This document shows, piece by piece, positions 1 through 6,055 of a stretch of DNA of 6,055 bases. This DNA comes from Gammaproteobacteria bacterium. Its GTDB lineage: Bacteria; Pseudomonadota; Gammaproteobacteria; Pseudomonadales; Azotimanducaceae. Under the pieces are notes generated by a model. That model had not been told where the DNA came from and searched no databases. It saw only the letters and a list, made by a program, of their open reading frames with translations. Each line of letters opens with the position of its first letter. Position 1 is the stretch's first letter. Location of the stretch: contig JAPUFN010000457.1 in NCBI GenBank assembly GCA_027293665.1, forward strand, positions 1-6,055, written 5' to 3'. Made by a program: the position numbers and the translations under genes.

Positions 1-1062
1 GGTGCCTATGTCGAGGACCGCCAGCGGGTGACCGCAGCAGTCGTCTCGCGCGCCGCCGACGAGGTATTGGGACGGCGACCCCGGATACGCACCTGGCTTG
101 TGACCGCTGCAGTCTGTATCGGTCTGGCCGGCGTTGCCACAGCGTATTTTCTACCGGACTCCCTGCCGGGTTTCCAGGTCAATCCCGGGGCAGCCCCAGC
201 CGCGAGCGCAGCCGCGGTAGCCACGGCCGGCCAGGACGCTGAACCACTGTCACAGGGGGTACCGGGCACGACACTACCGATGACCCGCAAGCCCACACCC
301 ACAGCCGGTGAAAAAGCCGCCGAGAGTCCGGCCGCCTCAGGTACACAATCTCGCGCAGGCAATTCGGACATCGTCATCACAAACGGTGACCTGATCATCG
401 CACCACGCACCACAGCAGCTGCGCTCGCGCAGCTTAGCCCATCCGGCAGCGCAATCGCCCGTCCTGCCGGCACGACTTATGCCGCACAACGCCAGGCTTA
501 CGCGGCAGTCTTCGAGCGCTGGGGTGCGGACTATCTGCAGACACCTGATGCACTCATACCCTGTGATTTCGCACCGTCTGCGGGACTGCAATGCCTGACG
601 AGACATGGCAGCTGGAGTGACATCCGGCAACTCAATTTACCGGTGATCCTCGAACTGTGGGATGACGAGACGGGTCCCTACTATGGAGCGCTGATTCGAG
701 CGCAGGCAGATGCATTGACAATGCAGATTGGCGACACGCCCGTGGCAACCACACCGCGTGGCTTGCGCGATGCCTGGTACGGCAATTACGTCGTGCTCTG
801 GCAAACGCCGCCCGGTTACCACGGCAGCCTCCGTCAGGGCGACCAGCACCAGACGGTCAGCTGGTTGCGACAGCAGCTGACCGCGCTCGAAGCGCAGCCA
901 CTGGCAACAAACGAGCCGGAGTTCTTCGGCGCTGGCCTGCATGACAGCGTGGTCGAGTTCCAGCAACAGGAGGGTCTGCTGACTGACGGTATCGTCGGAC
1001 CAGCCACCTGGATTCGGCTTGCTGAACGACTCAATCTGCCTGCGCCGAAACTGGATTCGTGA
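1..1062 (+). CDS. gspA: GspA/ExeA-type general secretion ATPase, 3' part (5' end outside the window)
   Basis: The frame is open from the first base, so the start lies upstream; 353 residues are visible. Residues 1-26 look like the end of the AAA+ ATPase domain (VEDRQRV, then AADEVLGRR). A single membrane helix follows at about 32-52, then an Ala/Pro/Thr-rich linker to about 150. Next is a region at about 155-270 resembling the C39-peptidase-like domain of ExeA proteins (GLQCLTRHGSW, then LPVILELW). The end, about 283-345, is a PG_binding_1 peptidoglycan-binding domain (VVEFQQQEGLLTDGIVGPAT). Known for the family: ExeA and ExeB form an inner-membrane complex that binds peptidoglycan and aids assembly of the type II secretin; the ATPase part is cytoplasmic and the C-terminus periplasmic. 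The following gspB start, one base after the stop, supports the call. The Walker motifs are outside the window, so ATPase integrity cannot be judged. Confidence 0.9.
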   Translation, partial: GAYVEDRQRVTAAVVSRAADEVLGRRPRIRTWLVTAAVCIGLAGVATAYFLPDSLPGFQVNPGAAPAASAAAVATAGQDAEPLSQGVPGTTLPMTRKPTPTAGEKAAESPAASGTQSRAGNSDIVITNGDLIIAPRTTAAALAQLSPSGSAIARPAGTTYAAQRQAYAAVFERWGADYLQTPDALIPCDFAPSAGLQCLTRHGSWSDIRQLNLPVILELWDDETGPYYGALIRAQADALTMQIGDTPVATTPRGLRDAWYGNYVVLWQTPPGYHGSLRQGDQHQTVSWLRQQLTALEAQPLATNEPEFFGAGLHDSVVEFQQQEGLLTDGIVGPATWIRLAERLNLPAPKLDS

Positions 1063-1063
1063 C

Positions 1064-1612
1064 GTGTCATATATTCTGGATGCGCTGAAAAAAACAGAAG
1101 CGGAAAACGATCCGGACGTGCGCGCATCTCTGGCGATAGATCGCGGGGAACGACGCCGCCAGCGAGTCGTTCAGGGATTCGTCACGGCCGCGCTGCTCAT
1201 TAATGCAGTCGTATTGTTGTGGCTGTTCGTCCCGCGCGACAGCAGCACCGAGGCCGAGCTGACAACAGCAGCTCCAGCCGCGCTCCCACAAGCGCCTGCG
1301 GCTCAACAAGCGCCCGCCGTGCTACCGACTGAGACGGTTCAGGTCGGCCAGATCGAACCGGCCCCACTACGGCGACTCGCGCTCGCAGCACTGCCGGCAG
1401 CTGTCCGCCGAGAATTCCCGCAATTGGTATTTTCCACTCATGTCTATGCAGATGACCCAGCGCTGAGGGCCGTTGTCGTGAATGGCCAGCGGTTGACCGA
1501 AGGCAACAGCCTGGGTGGGCTTTATCTCAATGAAATTACCGAAAACGGCGTGGTTTTCGCAACCGGCGATTACCTGGTCGATATCGCGGTATTGGACGAC
1601 TGGCAGAACTGA
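1064..1612 (+). CDS. gspB: General secretion pathway protein B (GspB/ExeB-like)
   Basis: A 182-residue bitopic inner-membrane protein. The GTG start at 1064 is chosen because it gives the family's hallmark N-terminus (SYILDALKKTEAE); the in-frame TTG at 1019 would add 15 unrelated residues inside gspA. Residues 1-36 are a charged cytoplasmic segment, and about 38-57 form one membrane helix. About 58-105 is an Ala/Pro/Gln linker, and about 108-176 is the conserved periplasmic GspB domain (FSTHVYADDP, AVVVNGQRLTEG, LNEITENGVVF). Known for the family: it partners GspA/ExeA in secretin assembly of type II secretion. There is no obvious Shine-Dalgarno sequence. The start lies one base after the gspA stop, so translation is probably coupled to gspA (inference). 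The gene ends 4 bp from the converging HD-GYP gene. Confidence 0.92.
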   Translation: MSYILDALKKTEAENDPDVRASLAIDRGERRRQRVVQGFVTAALLINAVVLLWLFVPRDSSTEAELTTAAPAALPQAPAAQQAPAVLPTETVQVGQIEPAPLRRLALAALPAAVRREFPQLVFSTHVYADDPALRAVVVNGQRLTEGNSLGGLYLNEITENGVVFATGDYLVDIAVLDDWQN

Positions 1613-1616
1613 ACGG

Positions 1617-3524
1617 TCAGCTCGCTTTCTTGTGCAGACTCTGCGCCGTCAGTTCATACGTGCGGCTGGCGATGAATATCTGCACCATGTCAGTATCCAG
1701 CATGCCCAGCTGAGCCTCCTCTTCGAGAATTTCCAGCGCGGTTGCTGCAGGCATTGCCTTCTTGTAGGGCCGGTCCATGGCCGTCAGGGCGTCGTAGATA
1801 TCACAAACCGTCATCACCCGACTCGCCAGCGGTATCTGCTCACCAACGAGCCCATGGGGATAACCGCTGCCATCGAGTTTTTCGTGGTGAGCACTTGCGA
1901 TTTCAGGCACCCGCGCCAACTCTGGCGGCCAGGGCAGGACGGCTAGAAATTCCCGTGTATGGGTAACGTGCGATTCTATTTCACGCCGCTCTTCAGGCGT
2001 CAGACTGCCGCGGCGAACTGACAGTGCGAGAAGATCGTCGTCGGTAATCAGGCCGTTGAGTGTCCCATCGTATTCCAGGTAATCGTATTCGCGAATTTTT
2101 TTCAGATGTTGATAGTTACCGTCTTCCAGCACATTAGGTATATTTGCACTGCTGATCAGCTGAAAGAAGTCATCAAGCGTGCTGATCTCCTCTGCGAGTT
2201 CACGATGCACCCGGCGGCGTCCAACGTCGATGTCGTTTACACCTCTATGGAGCATCTCAAGCTCCTGTTCAACCGCACGGCGTCGCAACCGTTCTTTCTG
2301 CAATTCCATACGATAGTGAATCATCTCCAGACGATCGTCTGACAGCTTGTTGGCTTTAGTCAAAACATTTTCGCGCACGCCCACCTTGCCAAAGTCATGC
2401 AGGAGCGCTGCGTATCTGACTTCCTTGATGAGCTCATCGTTCAGCTGCAAGTCCGAAAATCTGGGCACGTCGGAACGTGGCAAAGCTTCCAGCAGAGCAA
2501 CCGTCGTTTCAGCCACCCGAACGGAGTGGCCACTGGTGGACGGATCACGTTGCTCGATGGTTTTCACCGAAGCCTGCACGAAGCTTTCAAACAGCGTATT
2601 GATATCCCGTATGAGAATGTTTTTCTGGATGGATACCGCCGCCTGACTGGCGACAGCTCGCAGAAGTTCGGCAATCTCTTCACCAAAAGCAATAGCTTCC
2701 CCGGTAGCCGGATCGAATCGGTTGATAAATTGCAGTACGCCGACGACGCGGCCGCGATGATCACGCATGGGCAGCACCAGCATCGATCGGGTCCGGTAGT
2801 CCATCTCTTCATCGAAGCTGCGGTTGAACTGGTAAGGGGCACCCGCCGGCAGATCGTAGACATCGGGTATATCAAGTTCTGTCCCGGAAACTGCAACGTA
2901 ACCGGCCACCGACGTGGAAGTGATTGGCAGTCGCTTTTCCATGAACGGTATATCCACCGAATCGTTTTGAGCCAGCTTGAAGACGAGTGCGGTTTCATCA
3001 TCACTCTCATCAAGAAGGTAGAGCGATCCGGCATCGCAACCAGCCAGCCGGCGCGCCTCGAGCAGAATCGTCTGCAGGAGATCGTCGAATTCCATCTGTG
3101 TGGATAGCGACAAAGCAATTTCCGAGAGCTGCGCCATGCGCTTTCTGCGCAAGCCGACCTCCCGATACAGCGCTCCGACCTTGAGATTGCGCTCCCATTG
3201 CGTCTCTGCGTGCGCAAACAATTGTTGGATCATTTGATTTTCAGGCTGTTGCACGATTGGCAAATCGACACCGGCAACGGACTGTGCGGCAACCAACAGC
3301 GCATGCGGAAAGCGTCGGCGTAACCCCTCAACCTCACCATCGAGCACGTATACGAGCGCAACTGACGCGTCTACCTCATATTCTGAGTCCACACAGGCAT
3401 ACTGCGACTGCCACTTTTTGCCAGCCGCCACGGCGCACAACGCATTGTGAAGCGCGTCACTGCGAGGAGGAGAGGGTCTGGTTCCGGCAGTGCAGAACGC
3501 TGGCTCCCAGCCGGTGTCAGCCAT
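1617..3524 (-). CDS. GAF domain / HD-GYP phosphohydrolase, probable cyclic di-GMP phosphodiesterase
   Basis: A 635-residue protein with no membrane helix or signal peptide, so probably cytoplasmic. Residues about 1-125 are unassigned; 45-110 has alternating hydrophobic strands that might be a degenerate receiver-like fold (weak). About 130-305 is a GAF sensor domain (AGSLYLLDE, RTRSMLVLPM, VVGVLQFINR). About 310-625 is the HD-GYP catalytic domain: GHSVRVA with H333, the HD pair H376-D377 followed by G379-K380, H519 in ESHVTHT, the HH pair 546-547, GSGYP at 552-556, and D575 in CDIYDAL. An insert of roughly 115 residues (about 391-505), partly coiled coil, separates the HD motif from the usual LTPEE segment. 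Known for HD-GYP proteins: metal-dependent hydrolysis of cyclic di-GMP to pGpG or GMP. All core motifs are intact, so activity is expected, but the GAF ligand is unknown. The ATG at 3524 has an AGGAAA sequence 8 bases upstream; I see no clear promoter. Confidence 0.88.
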   Translation of the reverse strand: MADTGWEPAFCTAGTRPSPPRSDALHNALCAVAAGKKWQSQYACVDSEYEVDASVALVYVLDGEVEGLRRRFPHALLVAAQSVAGVDLPIVQQPENQMIQQLFAHAETQWERNLKVGALYREVGLRRKRMAQLSEIALSLSTQMEFDDLLQTILLEARRLAGCDAGSLYLLDESDDETALVFKLAQNDSVDIPFMEKRLPITSTSVAGYVAVSGTELDIPDVYDLPAGAPYQFNRSFDEEMDYRTRSMLVLPMRDHRGRVVGVLQFINRFDPATGEAIAFGEEIAELLRAVASQAAVSIQKNILIRDINTLFESFVQASVKTIEQRDPSTSGHSVRVAETTVALLEALPRSDVPRFSDLQLNDELIKEVRYAALLHDFGKVGVRENVLTKANKLSDDRLEMIHYRMELQKERLRRRAVEQELEMLHRGVNDIDVGRRRVHRELAEEISTLDDFFQLISSANIPNVLEDGNYQHLKKIREYDYLEYDGTLNGLITDDDLLALSVRRGSLTPEERREIESHVTHTREFLAVLPWPPELARVPEIASAHHEKLDGSGYPHGLVGEQIPLASRVMTVCDIYDALTAMDRPYKKAMPAATALEILEEEAQLGMLDTDMVQIFIASRTYELTAQSLHKKAS

Positions 3525-3595
3525 CGGCGGCGTTTCCTGTTAGTAGGTGCAGGTGCCAGTATGCCGCCTTGCGCACAAAGCAATATGGACGGTTA

Positions 3596-3612
3596 TCACA
3601 CGTTCAGTGTGA
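3596..3612. promoter_or_regulatory. Perfect-arm palindrome upstream of the HD-GYP gene, possible operator
   Basis: Six-base perfect arms TCACAC and GTGTGA surround a 5-base spacer (GTTCA), giving a 17-bp dyad 72 bp upstream of the HD-GYP start codon. The length and symmetry suit a dimeric regulator, but no specific regulator is recognised and the arms are short enough to occur by chance. Confidence 0.25.
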
Positions 3613-3632
3613 AGGGGTTCTAGCAGTGCGTT

Positions 3633-3659
3633 GAAAAAGCGTGCTGTGTGCGTTTTTTC
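3633..3659 (-). terminator. Weak candidate terminator after the coiled-coil gene
   Basis: Read on the minus strand, GAAAAAACG and CGCTTTTTC flank a 9-base loop, with one A-C mismatch in the arms, and a T run sits in the distal arm. It begins 15 bp past the stop codon of the coiled-coil gene. On the plus strand the same arms pair fully with one G-U. The stem is A/T-rich and weak, so termination is only a suggestion. Confidence 0.3.
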
Positions 3660-3674
3660 CGCCTTCGGCCAGCC

Positions 3675-4415
3675 CTAGAGCGTGGGATTCGCCAACGTAT
3701 CCAGGCGCCGTTCCATGCGGGACAGGCGTGAATTCAACGTCACGCGATAGCCGTCCATCGACGCGACAGCCTGCTCATTGTCCGATACTCGATTGACCAG
3801 ACCAGCCTGCAGGCTCGCAACGATCTGTTGTGCAGCGTTGGCTTTGTCAACCAGATCCCGCTGTGCAGAGTGAATCTGCTGGAGCTGCAACTCCACACTG
3901 GTCAGCTGATCGATGATTTCCTGCTGCTGCCGGAATGCCGACTCATGCCGGCCGACCGAGGCATTCATCTCAGTATTACTCGCCTGCACGGAGGCGAGTG
4001 TCTGTGCCTGTTTCTTGAGGCCGGCTTCATTGTCTTTTATCCACTTGCGATTGCGTTCGTTGGCGATAGTCCAGAGCTTACGAATCTCCGTCTCCCAGAA
4101 ACCGATCTGTTCCCTGGTGTTCTGACCCGTATTAGTCATTTCCTCATCCGTGATGCGCAGCCGGTCTTCGAGCACCGCAATGCGATTCTGCGCCGTGGCC
4201 ATATCCTGCGCTTCTTTCGTGAGCATTTGATGCTGATTCGCGATGAACCAACCCGCCATCACGAGACCCGCTACGAGGACGGCCAGAATCAGGTTGATGC
4301 CGATCATTCGCGGCCCGCTGTCACCACCGCTCGACCGCCGGCGGCCCGTGCGCCGGTAACCGGCGGCATCATCGGGGCTTGCGGAAATCGACGGTGTGGT
4401 GGGACGATCGGCCAT
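3675..4415 (-). CDS. Single-pass membrane protein with a long periplasmic coiled coil, function unknown
   Basis: A 246-residue protein I cannot assign to a characterised family. Residues 1-36 are a hydrophilic Pro/Ser/Arg-rich tail. A basic patch at 21-27 (RRTGRRR) precedes one membrane helix at about 37-58. By the positive-inside rule the tail is cytoplasmic and the C-terminal part periplasmic. From about 62 to 242 the chain is almost continuously helical and coiled-coil-like, rich in Gln, Ala, Glu and Asn, with no Cys. A distinctive island at 106-126 (FWETEIRKLW, then ANERNRKWI) holds three Trp and may be a conserved interaction site. The start at 4415 is preferred over the in-frame ATG at 4478: it has AAGG 7 bases upstream, and a TATAAT box lies between the two ATGs, so the upstream one would precede the transcript. 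A role in envelope organisation or as a scaffold is possible but not shown by anything here. Confidence 0.8.
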   Translation of the reverse strand: MADRPTTPSISASPDDAAGYRRTGRRRSSGGDSGPRMIGINLILAVLVAGLVMAGWFIANQHQMLTKEAQDMATAQNRIAVLEDRLRITDEEMTNTGQNTREQIGFWETEIRKLWTIANERNRKWIKDNEAGLKKQAQTLASVQASNTEMNASVGRHESAFRQQQEIIDQLTSVELQLQQIHSAQRDLVDKANAAQQIVASLQAGLVNRVSDNEQAVASMDGYRVTLNSRLSRMERRLDTLANPTL

Positions 4416-4455
4416 GGGGGTACCTTCTGCAGAACGGGTTGCTGGGCGCGAGCGG

Positions 4456-4484
4456 ATTATATGCCGCATTTTCAACAAATACAG
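4456..4484 (-). promoter_or_regulatory. Probable sigma-70 promoter of the coiled-coil gene
   Basis: On the minus strand a perfect TATAAT -10 box lies at 4461-4456. The matching -35 position with a 17-base spacer is CTGTAT (4484-4479), which is poor. Predicted transcription would begin near 4449, leaving a leader of about 33 bases before the ATG at 4415. The weak -35 suggests modest or activator-assisted use. Confidence 0.5.
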
Positions 4485-4591
4485 ACTCGACCAACACGGA
4501 TGCAGCGAACCCGACGGCCGGTGGCAGCGGATACTTCACTGCGATCTTATTGGTACCGGCCGGATTTCAGCGGCGGTAAGTCAGCGCACTG

Positions 4592-5242
4592 CTAGAGCAC
4601 TTCCACGACCGCCCACAGCACGATCCACAGAGCAAATCCTGAGATGATCACACCTTTGACGCTCGCCATCGGACCAGGCTTGCCGAATATCGAGTTCAAT
4701 TCCAGAACGGCGATGATGGCCAGCGAAACTGCCAGCGCCGTCGTATTGCCGTTGAGGCCACCGTGTGCGTAATGCGCGCTCGATCCCATAAAAAACAGCA
4801 TCGGGATGGAGAAGAGTGTGTTTGTGCGTGACGCGAGCGCCGCTTTGGGTGCTGCCGCTGCCGCTTCCGCCAGCGCCTCACCACCGGATTTCACCTGTTC
4901 ATTGGATGAAATCAGAATGCGTTGATTCGGCCAGATAATCAGCCAGACGTTGAGGAACATCAATGTACCGAGCACAGCGCCCACCGTGATGTCGAGGGTA
5001 ACGCCGGCGCCACGTATGCCGAGCATCACAAGTCCTGTCAGCAGCGTGAACATTGCACCCCAGCGGAACCACCACAGAGCCCGCGGCACGAGTTTGACGA
5101 ACGCATCCGTGCGCGCTTCTGCGTCGGCTTCCTTGAAATACTCGGTTTGCACGAAGTTGAAGTAGTAGAGCAATCCGATCCAGGTGATACCGGCCAGATA
5201 GTGGCCCCAGCGGGCCAGGTAATCGATGAGTGCTTCACCCAT
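4592..5242 (-). CDS. PuuD-like membrane protein (Urate_ox_N family), lacking the cytochrome c domain
   Basis: A 216-residue protein with about six membrane helices (near 10-30, 60-78, 84-104, 140-158, 167-184 and 194-213). Motifs match the membrane domain of urate hydroxylase PuuD (Urate_ox_N): H14, WIGLLYYFNF at 21-30, ALWWFRWGAM at 55-64, NVWLIIWPNQ at 98-107, ASRTNTLFSIPMLFFM at 137-152, and H157. The His, Trp and Asn residues in the helices could serve as cofactor or quinone ligands (inference). Known for the family: PuuD proteins carry this membrane part plus a C-terminal cytochrome c domain and oxidise urate. Here the protein stops after the last helix with no CxxCH, and no purine-degradation gene lies nearby, so urate oxidation should not be assumed. 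The start at 5242 has a strong AGGGGAG site 6 bases upstream. Confidence 0.82.
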   Translation of the reverse strand: MGEALIDYLARWGHYLAGITWIGLLYYFNFVQTEYFKEADAEARTDAFVKLVPRALWWFRWGAMFTLLTGLVMLGIRGAGVTLDITVGAVLGTLMFLNVWLIIWPNQRILISSNEQVKSGGEALAEAAAAAPKAALASRTNTLFSIPMLFFMGSSAHYAHGGLNGNTTALAVSLAIIAVLELNSIFGKPGPMASVKGVIISGFALWIVLWAVVEVL

Positions 5243-5248
5243 TTACGT

Positions 5249-5255
5249 CTCCCCT
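5249..5255 (-). promoter_or_regulatory. Strong Shine-Dalgarno site for the PuuD-like gene
   Basis: AGGGGAG on the minus strand, 6 bases before the ATG at 5242, is the best ribosome binding site in the window and fixes that start codon. Confidence 0.75.
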
Positions 5256-5296
5256 ATGGACTGATTATTGTAAATTTCGCTGATGGTCCGGCGCAG

Positions 5297-5325
5297 AATA
5301 TAGCACCGCAAAATCCTCGCGTCGA
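5297..5325 (-). promoter_or_regulatory. Probable sigma-70 promoter of the PuuD-like gene
   Basis: On the minus strand TCGACG (5325-5320, 4 of 6 matches to TTGACA) is followed after exactly 17 bases by TATATT (5302-5297). The -10 box is preceded by TGC, which gives an extended -10. The start would be near 5290, with a leader of about 47 bases. It lies downstream of the groEL terminator, so the gene has its own promoter. Confidence 0.55.
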
Positions 5326-5370
5326 AACGGCGCCGTAAAACAGTTTGTCATATTTCGACACCCGGCAGGT

Positions 5371-5403
5371 AAAAAAAACCCCGCGGCAAAGCGCGGGGTT
5401 TTT
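5371..5403 (-). terminator. Strong intrinsic terminator of groEL
   Basis: A 7-bp all-GC stem, CCCCGCG (5379-5385) and CGCGGGG (5392-5398), closes a 6-base loop and is extended by five A-T pairs. On the minus strand, the direction of groEL, it is followed by eight T. It begins 22 bp past the groEL stop codon. The plus-strand reading also ends in five T, so it could act in both directions, although no plus-strand gene enters from that side here. Confidence 0.93.
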
Positions 5404-5425
5404 CAGTTCGCATGGCATGCGCAAT

Positions 5426-6055
5426 TTACATCATGCCGCCCATGCCGCCCATGTCAGGCATGCCACCAGGCATGCCACCACCGGCATTTTCTTCCGGGGC
5501 GTCTGCCACCATGGCTTCCGTGGTGATCATCAGACCCGCAACTGACGCAGCAGCCTGCAGCGCGGTACGGGTGACCTTGGCTGGATCGAGAATTCCCATC
5601 TCCAGCATGTCGCCGTACTCACCAGTTGCAGCGTTGTAGCCGTTATTGCCGTCGAGCGCGGCAACTTTGTCCAGCACAACCGCACCTTCAGCACCCGCGT
5701 TGACGGCTATCTGTCGCAGTGGTGACGTCATCGCGCGTTGCGCAATCGCAATTCCCACGTTCTGATCTTCGTTGTCACCCTTCAAATCATCGAGCGCACT
5801 CAGTGCCCGTATCAGAGCAACACCGCCACCAGCGACGACGCCTTCTTCAACCGCAGCGCGGGTCGAATTCAAAGCATCCTCAACGCGCGCCTTCTTCTCT
5901 TTCATCTCTATTTCAGTGGGGGCGCCGACCTTCAGCACGGCCACGCCGCCGGCGAGTTTCGCCAGGCGTTCCTGCAGCTTCTCGCGATCGTAGTCGGAGC
6001 TGGTATCTTCGATTTCGGCGCGGATCTGCTTGATGCGACCTTCGATGTCGGCTTT
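5426..6055 (-). CDS. groEL: Chaperonin GroEL, C-terminal 209 residues (5' part outside the window)
   Basis: The frame runs off the right edge at a codon boundary; GroEL is usually about 545-550 residues, so roughly 38% is present, covering the end of the intermediate and most of the second equatorial segment. Visible landmarks are ADIEGRIKQIR, KLAGGVAVLKVGA, and ARVEDALNSTRAAVEEGVVAG, whose Asp in VEDAL corresponds to the ATP-hydrolysis Asp398 of E. coli GroEL. They continue with GYNAATGEYGDML, ILDPAKVTRTAL and VAGLMITTEAMV. The last 20 residues form the Gly/Met-rich tail (GGMP and GGM repeats) that projects into the folding cavity. GroEL assembles as a double seven-subunit ring in the cytoplasm and folds proteins with GroES and ATP. 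groES would be expected upstream, to the right. Nothing suggests damage. Confidence 0.98.
   Translation of the reverse strand, partial: KADIEGRIKQIRAEIEDTSSDYDREKLQERLAKLAGGVAVLKVGAPTEIEMKEKKARVEDALNSTRAAVEEGVVAGGGVALIRALSALDDLKGDNEDQNVGIAIAQRAMTSPLRQIAVNAGAEGAVVLDKVAALDGNNGYNAATGEYGDMLEMGILDPAKVTRTALQAAASVAGLMITTEAMVADAPEENAGGGMPGGMPDMGGMGGMM

Noticed and set aside
1019..1063. Longer gspB frame beginning at a TTG at 1019
   Set aside because: The extra residues overlap gspA and do not resemble GspB, whereas the GTG at 1064 gives the canonical N-terminus.
2397..3107. 236-codon plus-strand open frame antisense to the HD-GYP gene
   Set aside because: It lies wholly inside a gene with clear GAF and HD-GYP motifs, has no recognisable domain, and its composition fits a shadow of the opposite strand.
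4555..4565. CCGGCCGG palindrome downstream of the PuuD-like gene as a terminator
   Set aside because: It has no loop and no T run, and short CG-rich palindromes are common in this base composition.
3828..4595. 255-codon plus-strand open frame opposite the coiled-coil gene
   Set aside because: It has no recognisable motif and no ribosome site, and it is rich in Cys, His and Arg as expected for an antisense shadow. The minus-strand frame has a membrane helix, coiled coil, promoter and ribosome site.
3619..4596. 12-bp exact inverted repeat (TCTAGCAGTGCG at 3619-3630, its complement at 4585-4596) bracketing the coiled-coil gene
   Set aside because: About one 12-bp match of this kind is expected by chance in a window of this size. 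There is no transposase or target duplication, and one copy includes the stop codon of the PuuD-like gene.
5429..5482. Repeated ATGCC units resembling a short tandem repeat
   Set aside because: This is the coding sequence for the Gly/Met-rich tail normal in GroEL.

Overview
The window looks like ordinary chromosome from a moderately high-GC gammaproteobacterium. The evidence is a type II secretion gspA-gspB pair, a Gly/Met-rich GroEL tail of the proteobacterial type, and housekeeping-style gene spacing. I see no tRNA, rRNA, insertion sequence, CRISPR array or phage gene, and base and codon use look even across the genes. The genus cannot be fixed from this sequence.

Layout: positions 1-1612 on the plus strand hold the 3' part of gspA (ExeA-like) and all of gspB. 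One base separates them, so they form a translationally compact pair. The remaining four genes are on the minus strand. In genomic order they are a GAF/HD-GYP signalling protein (1617-3524), a membrane-anchored coiled-coil protein of unknown function (3675-4415), a small multi-pass membrane protein of the PuuD/Urate_ox_N family (4592-5242), and the C-terminal 209 residues of GroEL (5426-6055, running off the right edge). gspB and the HD-GYP gene converge with only 4 bp between their stop codons. The minus-strand genes are separated by gaps of 150-183 bp. A strong intrinsic terminator isolates groEL, and there are readable promoters in front of the PuuD-like and coiled-coil genes. They therefore look like separate transcription units rather than one operon. 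No gene-free stretch exceeds 300 bp.

Functionally, GspA and GspB would act together at the inner membrane and periplasm to help the type II secretin pass through or assemble in peptidoglycan. The HD-GYP protein probably degrades cyclic di-GMP in response to a ligand or state sensed by its GAF domain. GroEL is the general chaperonin. The PuuD-like protein is only the membrane half of what is a membrane-plus-cytochrome c protein in characterised urate hydroxylases, so its substrate is open. The most under-described items are the coiled-coil protein and the stand-alone PuuD-like protein. I did not find a convincing new multi-gene system.
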